Positions 51,694 through 59,390 of a stretch of DNA of 64,000 nt are shown piece after piece. Position 1 is the first letter of the stretch, and every line of letters starts with the position of its first letter. The stretch comes from Terriglobales bacterium (GTDB lineage: Bacteria; Acidobacteriota; Terriglobia; Terriglobales; Acidobacteriaceae), in contig DATMPC010000085.1 of NCBI GenBank assembly GCA_035567895.1, positions 164,562 through 228,561 on the forward strand, read 5' to 3'. A program made the translations under genes and the position numbers. The notes under the pieces are model-generated. The model was given only the letters and a program-made list of their open reading frames with translations, was not told the origin of the DNA and did not search any database.

Positions 51694-52098
51694 TCATTTC
51701 TCCTTCGGCGGTTCCCATAATTCAATTCGGTTTCCATCGGGATCCATGATCCACGCAAACCGTCCGTAATCGGCGTTCTCGCGATGCGGATCAATCTCAA
51801 CTCCCGCCTTCTTCAACTCATCCAGCAACCCGTCCAGATGATCCACACGATAGTTCACCATGAAGCTAGCTTTGCTCGCCCCAAAATACTTCGTGCTTCG
51901 CGGAAAGATCGACCAAGCCGTCGCCCCCTTTGCACCCGGCTCACTTCCTTCCGGCGCCTGCAACTCGCGCCACTCAAATGTAGCGCCCTGTCCGTGCGGC
52001 TCGCGCTTAATGCCAAGGTGCTTCTCATGCCAGTCATACAAATGCGCTGGGCTCTCCGACTGAAAAAAGATTCCGCCAATGCCTGTCACGCGTTTCAT
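51694..52098 (-). CDS. VOC (glyoxalase/bleomycin-resistance-like) superfamily protein
   Basis: 134 residues, one glyoxalase-fold module pair. RVTGIGGIFFQSESPAHLYD followed by WHEKHLGIK at the N-terminus and FAWIMDPDGNRIELWEPP at the C-terminus are typical VOC signatures; Glu in RIELWEP is a usual metal ligand. The family includes glyoxalase I, dioxygenases and antibiotic-binding proteins, so activity cannot be assigned. It is convergent with the RGS-like gene and lies near a tRNA fragment. Confidence 0.88.
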   Translation of the reverse strand: MKRVTGIGGIFFQSESPAHLYDWHEKHLGIKREPHGQGATFEWRELQAPEGSEPGAKGATAWSIFPRSTKYFGASKASFMVNYRVDHLDGLLDELKKAGVEIDPHRENADYGRFAWIMDPDGNRIELWEPPKEK

Positions 52099-52339
52099 GA
52101 GTGAGTCTCCCCGCTAAGTGTTTTTGTCAACATCAATCGCGGAAAAGAGCCTCGCATAGATTCCGACTTTAGCCAAGCGTCTTGAGCCGCAGTCATGACG
52201 CTGGCCCTCTGCCCTCTCTTGCTAATGTAAATCCCGATAAGGCGGGTTACCGGACAAGTGCCGACCACTAGCCAGAAACGGGGTTTGAGGAAATTGCCCC
52301 GTGTATTCCTGTTAAGCGTCCGTCCATCAGGAAGATGGT

Positions 52340-52385
52340 TGGTAGGGGTGGTGGGAATCGAACCTACCACCCTTCTGTAAGGCTG
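52340..52385 (-). other. tRNA 3' fragment, possible attachment-site remnant
   Basis: On the minus strand the sequence CCTTACAGAAGGGTGG is followed by TAGGTTCGATTCCCACCAC and CCCTACCA, which contains a T-loop (TTCGATT), a T-stem with one A-C mismatch, an acceptor 3' strand and CCA. No 5' half of a tRNA is found upstream, where a protein gene ends instead. A lone 3' end is what integration of an island or phage leaves behind. No integrase is seen nearby. Confidence 0.5.
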
Positions 52386-52655
52386 TTACGCGACGTGTTC
52401 GTCTTCATCGGTCAGGTACTCCGCCGGAACATCGTCTTCGGGTACCTGACGTGTGGTCACCTCTGAAGCATCGGCATCCTCGGCGTTTTCCACGCCGAGA
52501 ACCGCATTGGCCTCGAAGGCGTTTCCCTCTTCAACCAACTCTTCCACACTCTCGGAATCCGCGTCAGCGACATTCGGTATCTGCTGAATATCGCCCGACT
52601 GGCCTGCCGAGTCGGGGCCCAACTCATCGGGGTTGCGCTTATTTCTTTGTGCCAT
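52386..52655 (-). CDS. Small acidic hypothetical protein
   Basis: 89 residues from the ATG at 52655, which has GGAGG 6 nt upstream; the frame extends upstream without support. It is strongly acidic and low-complexity (DADSESVEELVEEGNAFEAN; VPAEYLTDEDEHVA) with a basic N-terminus (AQRNKRNPDELG). Its stop lies next to the tRNA fragment. Unrecognised. Confidence 0.65.
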   Translation of the reverse strand: MAQRNKRNPDELGPDSAGQSGDIQQIPNVADADSESVEELVEEGNAFEANAVLGVENAEDADASEVTTRQVPEDDVPAEYLTDEDEHVA

Positions 52656-52820
52656 TTGTTGCCTCCGCCTATTCAGATGCGCCAGGTATATATAGGAATT
52701 AGAGAAATCCCGCGCGAAAGGTCCGAGACTCGTCCGAAGCTGCCTCTTTGGAGACGCGATCAAACTTTTTAGCGCCGAAGGCGACATTCAGGTAGCCCAG
52801 CGGCGTAGCCTTGGGTGGAC

Positions 52821-53633
52821 TTAACTGCCTGCGGCACTCGGGAGCGACAGCTCCTGCTGCAGCGTGAAATCGAGCAGGGTTTCGCTGGGGATCTTGACCT
52901 GGTCTCCCTTGGTAATGACTTCCGATCCTGCGCCAGCCGCTCCGCCGACACCCGCGCCAATCGCCGCTCCTTTGCCCCCGCCCGCAATCGCGCCGATGAT
53001 CGATCCCACCGCCGCTCCGCCGACTGTTCTCTTCGCAGTGCTTGCCCCGCGCGACTTTCCGGTCAGTTCATATTCTCCCGTCACCACGGGGACAGTCTGA
53101 CCATTCACGACGATGCCCGTCAGCTCCAATAGCAGTTGCGATTTCCCGCTGAACTTCCCCGACTCCTTCGACTCCGTCAATCGCCCGTAAACGTCGGCCC
53201 CTTTTGGGACAACCACGTTACCGTCAGCCGTCAGCGGCTCCTGTAGGGAAGCCTGGAAGCGATCCCCCGGGTGATTCTGCGTGGAATCAACGCCATCAAT
53301 CATCCGCACAGAAACGCGCGTTCCCGCCGGGATGGTCACGTATGCCGGTGGCCTGGATGTCACCGGGCGAGCAGTCTCCCTTTCGCCTGAGAGCGAACTC
53401 CGCCGCTTCAGGCTGTCGTTCCCTGCGGGCTCGGAATCGAACTTGAGCGAAACAATGTCGGCAATGTTGTATTTCTGAATCGACGACCCGACCTGGAAGC
53501 TGACATAACTATCGGTGCCGCCCACGAACTTGCCCTTAATCAGGCTGCCATTCCTTAACTCCAAAGAATCAGCCCACGCCACCGAGGCGACGCACAATGC
53601 TAACGCCAATCCACAACTCAGTTTGAACTTCAT
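52821..53633 (-). CDS. Secreted glycine-zipper protein with TrbI-like beta domain
   Basis: 270 residues from the ATG at 53633, which follows GAGGAGAGG. A signal peptide (KFKLSCGLALALCVASVAWA) precedes a small SH3-like stretch (LELRNGSLIKGKFVGGTDSY), a domain with VTIPAGTRVSVRMIDGVDST and PLTADGNVVVPKGADVYGRL that resembles the TrbI/VirB10-like fold, and a glycine zipper (VGSIIGAIAGGGKGAAIGAG followed by VGGAAGAG) that could enter a membrane. The C-terminus IPSETLLDFTLQQEL is common in this acidobacterial group. Likely an envelope protein of unknown job. Confidence 0.78.
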   Translation of the reverse strand: MKFKLSCGLALALCVASVAWADSLELRNGSLIKGKFVGGTDSYVSFQVGSSIQKYNIADIVSLKFDSEPAGNDSLKRRSSLSGERETARPVTSRPPAYVTIPAGTRVSVRMIDGVDSTQNHPGDRFQASLQEPLTADGNVVVPKGADVYGRLTESKESGKFSGKSQLLLELTGIVVNGQTVPVVTGEYELTGKSRGASTAKRTVGGAAVGSIIGAIAGGGKGAAIGAGVGGAAGAGSEVITKGDQVKIPSETLLDFTLQQELSLPSAAGS

Positions 53634-53887
53634 TATTTGCCTCTCCTCAAATTCTTTGTCTACGTTATCTGTTTTGGCGCAAGTGCTCCTACATTGTAAG
53701 TGGGCACGCAATGGCAGAACCGTCTGCGGTAGCGGGTGGGTGCAGTTGGCTTTCCGCCTTCGTGCCTTTTTCATGTGAGATGTGTTTGAATAACTGGGCA
53801 CTCTTTTGCGCAAACTCTCAAACCCAATCACCCTCGCCCTCAGCAATAAGTACTTCCAACCCTCGTCAAGAATTGCTAGGAGGATTT

Positions 53888-54925
53888 ATGGCAACAAAGC
53901 CAAGAGTCGCAACCGCACCCATGAAGGTTGCCCGGGTTCCCAAACCGGGAGCAGATTTCGAACTCGTCCAGCACGAGATTCCTGAGCCGGGCACCGGACA
54001 AGTGCGCATCAAGGTGAAGGCCTGCGGTGTCTGCCACAGTGACGCCTTCACGAAGGAAGGGCAGTGGCCCGGCATTCAGTATCCTCGCGTTCCCGGACAC
54101 GAAGTCGCCGGCATTATCGATGAACTGGGCGACGGTGTTTCGGAGTGGAAGAGGGGACAGCGTGTCGGCGTAGGTTGGCACGGCGGCCAGGACGGCACAT
54201 GTATCTCGTGCCGCCGCGGAGACTTTGGCAGTTGCCGGAATCTGCAAGTTCCCGGCATCAGCTTTGACGGTGGATATCAGGAATACATGGCGGCTCCCGT
54301 CGAGGCACTGGTAGCCATACCGGACAGCCTGACCGACGCCGAAGCAGCTCCATTGCTTTGCGCCGGAGTTACCACCTTCAATTCTCTGCGCCACAGCGGC
54401 GCCTCCCCGGGCGACCTTGTCGCGATACAGGGTATCGGCGGTCTGGGTCACCTCGGAATTCAATTCGCGAACAAATTCGGCTATAAGGTCGCGGCTATTG
54501 GACGCGGGGCAGAAAACGAAGCGCTCGCAAAGAAGCTCGGAGCCAGCGTCTATATCGACAGCAAAGCAGCGAACGCAGCGCAGGAACTGCAAAAGCTGGG
54601 CGGCGCACAGGTAATTCTTGCAACAGCCCCAAGCTCGAAAGCGATGTCCGAGTTGATCGATGGCCTCGGGCCGCATGGAAAACTCATGGTGATCGGTGCG
54701 GCATTCGATCCCATTGAGGTCACACCGGTGCAGCTCATCAGCGCAGTTCGAAGTATTCAAGGTTGGGCCTCAGGAACACCAACCGATTCCGAGGACACAT
54801 TGAGGTTCGCCGAACTGACTGGTGTGCGTCCCATGATTGAAACGTATCCACTTGACAGGGCAGCTGAAGGTTACGCGCGAATGATCAGCGGCAAGGCACA
54901 GTTCCGCGTCGTCCTCACGATGTAA
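53888..54925 (+). CDS. Zinc-dependent alcohol dehydrogenase (MDR family)
   Basis: 345 residues from the ATG at 53888, preceded by AGGAGG. Catalytic zinc ligands Cys (KACGVCHSD), His-Glu (PGHEVAG) and Cys in the second site are in place; of the structural zinc site, CISCRRGDFGSC supplies three Cys. The NAD(P)-binding Rossmann motif is GIGGLGHLGIQFA. It matches the AdhP/AdhT-like branch that oxidises primary alcohols or reduces aldehydes. About 33 upstream codons in the same frame are not needed. Monocistronic. Confidence 0.92.
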   Translation: MATKPRVATAPMKVARVPKPGADFELVQHEIPEPGTGQVRIKVKACGVCHSDAFTKEGQWPGIQYPRVPGHEVAGIIDELGDGVSEWKRGQRVGVGWHGGQDGTCISCRRGDFGSCRNLQVPGISFDGGYQEYMAAPVEALVAIPDSLTDAEAAPLLCAGVTTFNSLRHSGASPGDLVAIQGIGGLGHLGIQFANKFGYKVAAIGRGAENEALAKKLGASVYIDSKAANAAQELQKLGGAQVILATAPSSKAMSELIDGLGPHGKLMVIGAAFDPIEVTPVQLISAVRSIQGWASGTPTDSEDTLRFAELTGVRPMIETYPLDRAAEGYARMISGKAQFRVVLTM

Positions 54926-55169
54926 GGTCTGGCGAGCGGCGGGGGAAAATTGCCGAGTTTCGATTCGTGTCGGGCACCGACTTAAGAGGTCGCTTGGCAT
55001 CAACGACCTCAATCAGTTCACGCCGGAATAATGTTCTTCCTGTGGGTGTTGTCGTCGCCGTGATGCCTAGTGGGCATACTTCGAGCAGGGAAGAAGTGCT
55101 TCAGAAGTGAGAATTCAAAAGATCAACTTACAATATCGCTCCCGTCTACAAGACTAGGAGAGACAACGA

Positions 55170-57185
55170 TTGGACTCCCACTCGCGCCGCTGGTGGCGCA
55201 TGCTCCTGCCGATCGCGCTGGTTGCCACTTTTCTAGTTGTGGTCTTGCGCTCACACCTGCAAATGTCGCAGACATTCGACGAAGGCTTCCACCTCGCGGC
55301 CGGATATCGCTACATAGAGTGTGGCGACTTCGGCATCAATTCGGAGCATCCGACACTAGTGAAGATGGTAGCGGGACTCGCGTTGCGAATGACGCGAACA
55401 CCCGCTCCGAGCGCCGGCATCTGCGGACAAGAAGAGACATCGAAGGGCCACGGATACGAGTTGGGCGTCGCCTACCTCTACAAGCAGGGCCTCGACGCAC
55501 AACAGCTTTTGTTCAAAGGGCGAGCCGCGACACTCATCTTCGCAGTGGTTTTGATGATGGCTGTCTTCTTCTACGCCCGACACCTCTTCGGATATTGGGC
55601 GGGCATCATCGCCCTGCTGCTCTGTGCCGCCGAACCGACCCTGATCGCTCATGCGGATCTGGTGACGACTGACATGGGCGTGAGCGCCGGTTTGGTTCTG
55701 GCAGTATTCCTGCTCGACAGGTATCTGCGAAACAGAACGCCGCTAAACCTGGTACTTGCCGGGTTGGGGGTTGGCCTCACTCTCTGCGCCAAGCATTCAG
55801 GCGTGATCGTCATTCCTATTGCAATTGCGCTGACTGCAGCCGATGCATGGATGCGTAGCGATGAACGTGGCCGGGGCGCGCAACGCTATCTGCGAACATT
55901 CGGTGGGCTCGCGCTCATTCTTCTGATTGCCGTTGGTCTTCTTTGGGCAACGTACGGATTCCGCTTCTGGCCCCGCCCGCACGGAGTCGCTATGACTGTC
56001 AGCTTCGCCGACTTTCTCACGCGCGTACAGTCGGAGGGCACGACCGGCGTCATGCCGGACCAGCTGATCCCATTTGCCGCGCGCTGGCACTTGCTGCCTC
56101 TGGCGTATCTCTACGGGTTGGTGGATGTTTTGAATGTTTCCCATCCTGGGCTGCCGCCGTGGATTCTTGGACGGCTGCTGCCACACGGCGTCTGGTATTA
56201 CTTTCCCGTCACATTTCTCATCAAGAGCACTCCCGCCTTCCTCGCACTACTTGTGCTGTCCGTCGTAGCTGGAGGATGGACTCGCCCGGAGCGTCGCCGC
56301 GCGTGCGTGTTTCTCCTGTTGCCGGTAGCGATCTGGTACAGCATAGCCATGACCTCTGGGTTGGATATTGGCTACCGGCATGTGCTTCCCACGGTACCGT
56401 TGCTGGCGATATTCATCGCCGGCGGCGTCACATATTTCGTGCGGAACGCCAAGAGAAAATCTTTGGCTCTACTGCCCGGAGTCCTTGTCGCTGCGCACAT
56501 GGCCTCCGCAGTATTTGCCTATCCGGATTACTTTCCCTATTCGGACGAGTTCCTGGGCGGCTCACGGAATACGTATAAGTATCTGACCGATTCCAACAAT
56601 GACTGGGGACAAGCGCTGTATCAGACGGCGTTATGGCTGAAACAGCGCAACATCACGGACTGCTGGATCGCGTATGACGGCGCGGCCGACCTCAACTACT
56701 ACGGAGTGCCCTGCAAAGTGCTCCCCGGGAATCCCGGAGACTTGCTGCCCATGCCTCCGGCTGAGGCAACCGGACTGTTCATCATTAGCGGACTGAGCTA
56801 TGCGGGAGTGGAATGGGAGCCGGGCGAATTGCAGCCTTACAAGGTATTTCATAGCGTCAAACCGTCCGACAACATCGGAGGAGCAATGCTCGTCTATCGC
56901 GGCACATTTGATCTTCGCCCAGTGCAGGCCGTGAGCTACGCGATCAAAGCAAATAGTGAACTCCAGCGAGACGCTTCTGCAGCGCTGCACGATGCCGAAG
57001 CGGCACTCACGCTCACTCCAACCAGTGTGCGCGCACGTTTGAAGCAAGCGCACGCTCTGGAACGCCTGGGCAGACATGACGAAGCGAAGAACGCCTATGC
57101 CGTTGCGTTAAAACAAGCGGAACAAACCGGCGCAGCATGGTATCCAGCGGAGATCGCTGAGGCCCGAAACGGGATCGATCGGTAA
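55170..57185 (+). CDS. GT39/PMT-like membrane glycosyltransferase with C-terminal TPR-like tail
   Basis: 671 residues from a TTG at 55170 (AGGAG nearby). The first extracytoplasmic loop has the Asp-Glu pair QTFDEGFHLAAGYRYIECGD and the DE/HP motif NSEHPTLVKMVA, as in dolichyl/undecaprenyl-phosphate mannosyltransferases and ArnT-like enzymes (GT-C fold). About ten transmembrane helices follow to residue 450, then an extracytoplasmic domain (TDSNNDWGQALYQTALWLKQ) and a final helical stretch that looks like a TPR (NSELQRDASAALHDAEAALT; ARLKQAHALERLGRHDEAKN). It would transfer a sugar from a lipid-phosphate donor to a protein or lipid outside the membrane. Confidence 0.82.
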   Translation: MDSHSRRWWRMLLPIALVATFLVVVLRSHLQMSQTFDEGFHLAAGYRYIECGDFGINSEHPTLVKMVAGLALRMTRTPAPSAGICGQEETSKGHGYELGVAYLYKQGLDAQQLLFKGRAATLIFAVVLMMAVFFYARHLFGYWAGIIALLLCAAEPTLIAHADLVTTDMGVSAGLVLAVFLLDRYLRNRTPLNLVLAGLGVGLTLCAKHSGVIVIPIAIALTAADAWMRSDERGRGAQRYLRTFGGLALILLIAVGLLWATYGFRFWPRPHGVAMTVSFADFLTRVQSEGTTGVMPDQLIPFAARWHLLPLAYLYGLVDVLNVSHPGLPPWILGRLLPHGVWYYFPVTFLIKSTPAFLALLVLSVVAGGWTRPERRRACVFLLLPVAIWYSIAMTSGLDIGYRHVLPTVPLLAIFIAGGVTYFVRNAKRKSLALLPGVLVAAHMASAVFAYPDYFPYSDEFLGGSRNTYKYLTDSNNDWGQALYQTALWLKQRNITDCWIAYDGAADLNYYGVPCKVLPGNPGDLLPMPPAEATGLFIISGLSYAGVEWEPGELQPYKVFHSVKPSDNIGGAMLVYRGTFDLRPVQAVSYAIKANSELQRDASAALHDAEAALTLTPTSVRARLKQAHALERLGRHDEAKNAYAVALKQAEQTGAAWYPAEIAEARNGIDR

Positions 57186-57229
57186 ACTGGTCCGATACAG
57201 AGATTCGATCGGGCTTGTGTTCGAACCCT

Positions 57230-57949
57230 TCAGCTGTTTCCATACACGGGCACCGCTGCACCGTGGATTACTTTGGCGTCATCGCTGGCCAGGAAGAGGA
57301 TCACGCGTGCGATGTCTTCCGGCTTCGGCCATCGCGCATAGTCAGCGTTGCGCATTGCTTTCCGGTTTGCTTCCGTATCAATGATGCTGGGTAATATCGA
57401 ATTGACCCGCACGCCGGTACCCCTAAGATCTTCTGCCAATGAATCCATCATGGCCACCGCGGCAGCCTTTGAAGCGGCGTAGGCGGCATTACCGGCCGCA
57501 TGATCGAAAGCAGCTTTCGATGCGATGTTTATGATTACTCCGTATTTCTGTGCGAGCATTACTGGCACAACTGCGCGGGAGACGACGTAGCCCGAGCGTA
57601 AATTGGCTGCCAGCATTTGATCGAAGACCCTTGAGTCCATTTCCCACAACTTCACACCCCCGGCGTAAGCTCCCACGGTATTAACGACGACGTCCAGACG
57701 GCCGTGTTCTGCAACAACTCCTTGAACTAAGCGATTCGTGGCAATTTCGTCCGTAACGTCCACTCGCTGGCCTTGAAGGGATAAAGCATCGGAGCCCGCA
57801 ATGCGCTTTAGATCGTCGAATTCTTCCTGCCCGCGGTAGGTGACCACGACCTTGGCTCCTTCCTTCAGAAACCCCACACTCACGGCGCGTCCCAATGCGC
57901 CAGTGCCGCCCGTGACCAACGCCAGTTTGCCGGAGAATCTTGCGTTCAT
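57230..57949 (-). CDS. Short-chain dehydrogenase/reductase
   Basis: 239 residues from the ATG at 57949 (GAGG 7 nt upstream); longer frame upstream is unlike the family. Cofactor loop TGGTGALG at about 13-20, NTVGAYAGG in place of NNAG, and an active site with Ser (NIASKAAF), Tyr and Lys in YAASK. IVNIA-like strand and a C-terminus VIHGAAVPVYGN are typical of FabG-like SDRs. The substitution of NNAG by NTVG occurs in some members and may still support activity. Converges on the glycosyltransferase gene. Confidence 0.9.
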   Translation of the reverse strand: MNARFSGKLALVTGGTGALGRAVSVGFLKEGAKVVVTYRGQEEFDDLKRIAGSDALSLQGQRVDVTDEIATNRLVQGVVAEHGRLDVVVNTVGAYAGGVKLWEMDSRVFDQMLAANLRSGYVVSRAVVPVMLAQKYGVIINIASKAAFDHAAGNAAYAASKAAAVAMMDSLAEDLRGTGVRVNSILPSIIDTEANRKAMRNADYARWPKPEDIARVILFLASDDAKVIHGAAVPVYGNS

Positions 57950-58110
57950 TGAATGCCTCAGACCATTCTTGCGGCCCCGTTCCCACGGACGGGGAGCGCA
58001 CCCTTTCGTCCTGACTTCGGTTGCTTGCTTTCCATTATGGCACCCGCGGTTTGATTCCCGCCAACCCAGACAACAAACGTCTGATCCGAAAAGGGGGGTG
58101 CCACCCGGCT

Positions 58111-58197
58111 CTGTATCCGATGGCGTACTACGCGCTTGGTCGGAAAAAAGAGTCGGACGCCGCATTGACTGAATTAATTACGAAATACCATGCATGA
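58111..58197 (+). pseudogene. Remnant of a TPR-containing protein
   Basis: Reads LYPMAYYALGRKKESDAALT followed by ELITKYHA and stop. This matches a single TPR unit (ALGRxxESDAALxELIxKY) that recurs in acidobacterial TPR/kinase-type regulators. No start codon and no further units upstream. The fragment is short, so moderate certainty. Confidence 0.4.
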
Positions 58198-58326
58198 TCC
58201 GCCTGCCGGCATAACTGCCCGGTGCCCCATTCTTTTTCTACGCCAATTCCAAACTACCCCTAACGACGTGCATGCGGAGAGCAACGGACTCAGCTGGAAC
58301 CAGTCTTAATTCACTGGTGTTCACGG

Positions 58327-58512
58327 AACAGCGAATTTATCAGCGAATCTAACAGTGACTTTTTTCTGAAAACGCCGGCGAGCAACGGACAGTTCCGCGC
58401 AACCTCCTGCGGCGTCAGAGATTATCGAAATTTGCGATTTTTACTTCCGGCAAAGAACAGTGAATAACAGTGAATAAGCAGTGAATTATGAAATTTGCAA
58501 TCCGTTGCTCGC
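58327..58512. repeat. CAGNGAAT degenerate tandem repeats with 12-bp inverted flanks
   Basis: CAGCGAAT-type units at 58329-58359 and CAGTGAAT units at 58457-58488 (period 10-12 bp). GCGAGCAACGGA at 58378-58389 is exactly inverted at 58501-58512, enclosing the second block. AAATTTGC occurs beside the blocks, as at 23867-23992. Confidence 0.5.
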
Positions 58513-58802
58513 GCCAGCGTCCGATGATTGCGGACGAGCACTCTACCCCAGCGGCGTGAGTTCCAAAATGAAATTTTCGTTGACTCGCAATCTCGATTCG
58601 TGGTATCACCGAACTACGTTCGGTGCTGAGGAATGGCCGCTCCGCTCGCGAGCGCGCGGATGACATGAGCGCCGATCAGCCGGCCACCCGTCCAGGGAAG
58701 GGCATCGGCTTCAGCCGTGCCGTCATGAAGAATTAAGAAGATCCGGCTTTACAGGCTGCGAACAAATGCTGTGGATGACGTGGAGTCGACTGACGTCCCC
58801 AA

Positions 58803-58981
58803 GATTGTCATCCTGAGCCCCTTCTTTGGGCGAAGGATCTCCCGGAATGCGTCGAACGTATTTGCAGTTGCGCGGCATTTTGGCCGAAAACCCGCATTTT
58901 TGTGAAAGAGCCATGTCTGCCGCAATCAAGTCTGAAATATCGCGGGAGATCCTTCGCCAAAACAGGCTCAGGATGACAATC
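58803..58981. repeat. Palindromic TGTCATCCTGAG repeat, copy 3
   Basis: 179-bp unit starting GATTGTCATCCTGAGCCCCT and ending in the complementary CTCAGGATGACAATC. Inner arms GGGCGAAGGATCTCCCG and CGGGAGATCCTTCGCC-type sequence match copies 1 and 2. It lies inside the RAYT unit and provides the stop codon of the RAYT frame. Confidence 0.85.
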
Positions 58982-59125
58982 CTTCGAAATTCCACAGCAT
59001 TTTTCCGCAGCCGGCTTTAGCCGCTGAGGTAAGCAGCCGAGCGGGTGGAGCATCGAGTTCGTATTTGCCGGATGCGGACCCATACGGATAATCCTCCGCT
59101 CGTTTCGCCAACCCAGCTTTGACCG

Positions 59126-59390
59126 GATTTTCCGGTAGTGTCCTAAAGCTGCGTTGATGAACGTTTTGATCCGTTCTTGAGCCACCGCGCCACGAAGAAC
59201 ACGGCAATCGGACTGACCACTATGGCAATCCACCCGAGCGCCTCAAACACCATCATGCCAACAACTCCCTAAGACTCCATATGTGATCGGTAATACCAGC
59301 TTCCATCGCGGGAGTCACGCGCAAACTGCGATGTATCCGGCAACCGCTTGCAACGGCATCAACGCAGCTTTAGGATACTACCGATTTTCC
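59126..59390. mobile_element. 249-bp non-autonomous insertion element with 26-bp TIRs and 8-bp target duplication
   Basis: The element spans 59134-59382. Its ends are inverted over 26 bp with one mismatch (GGTAGTGTCCTAAAGCTGCG at the left; the right end has A in place of G at base 7). GATTTTCC is present on both sides (59126-59133 and 59383-59390) as a perfect target duplication. It interrupts the RAYT gene. The family is not identified; 8-bp duplications occur in several IS families. It encodes only the 37-codon frame at 59143-59256. Confidence 0.88.
59143..59256 (-). CDS. 37-residue single-transmembrane ORF inside the insertion element
   Basis: ATG at 59256 follows GGGAG 10 nt upstream. 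The peptide is MMVFEALGWIAIVVSPIAVF followed by FVARWLKNGSKRSSTQL: one hydrophobic helix then a basic tail, i.e. a credible N-out/C-in membrane peptide. The stop TAG is supplied by the element's left inverted repeat, so the frame fills the left half of the element. It may be a passenger of the element, or chance. Translation is unproven. Confidence 0.4.
   Translation of the reverse strand: MMVFEALGWIAIVVSPIAVFFVARWLKNGSKRSSTQL

Larger units (their letters stand above)
57950..58693. other. Gap with gene and repeat fragments
   Basis: 744 bp with no intact gene. It contains a TPR-type coding remnant (58111-58197), stretches resembling GGGGTGCC-type dispersed repeats (about 57990 and 58096-58110, 58220-58230), and the CAGNGAAT repeat block flanked by a 12-bp inverted repeat (58378-58512). 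Confidence 0.5.

Noticed and set aside
52331..52400. A complete tRNA gene on the minus strand
   Set aside because: Only the T-arm, acceptor 3' strand and CCA can be drawn. The sequence where the D-arm and anticodon arm should be is the end of a protein-coding gene, so it is kept as a fragment.
53876..54760. 294-codon open frame antisense to the alcohol dehydrogenase
   Set aside because: It lies entirely opposite a gene with clear zinc and NADP motifs and has no protein-family features; high-GC genes often leave the complement open.
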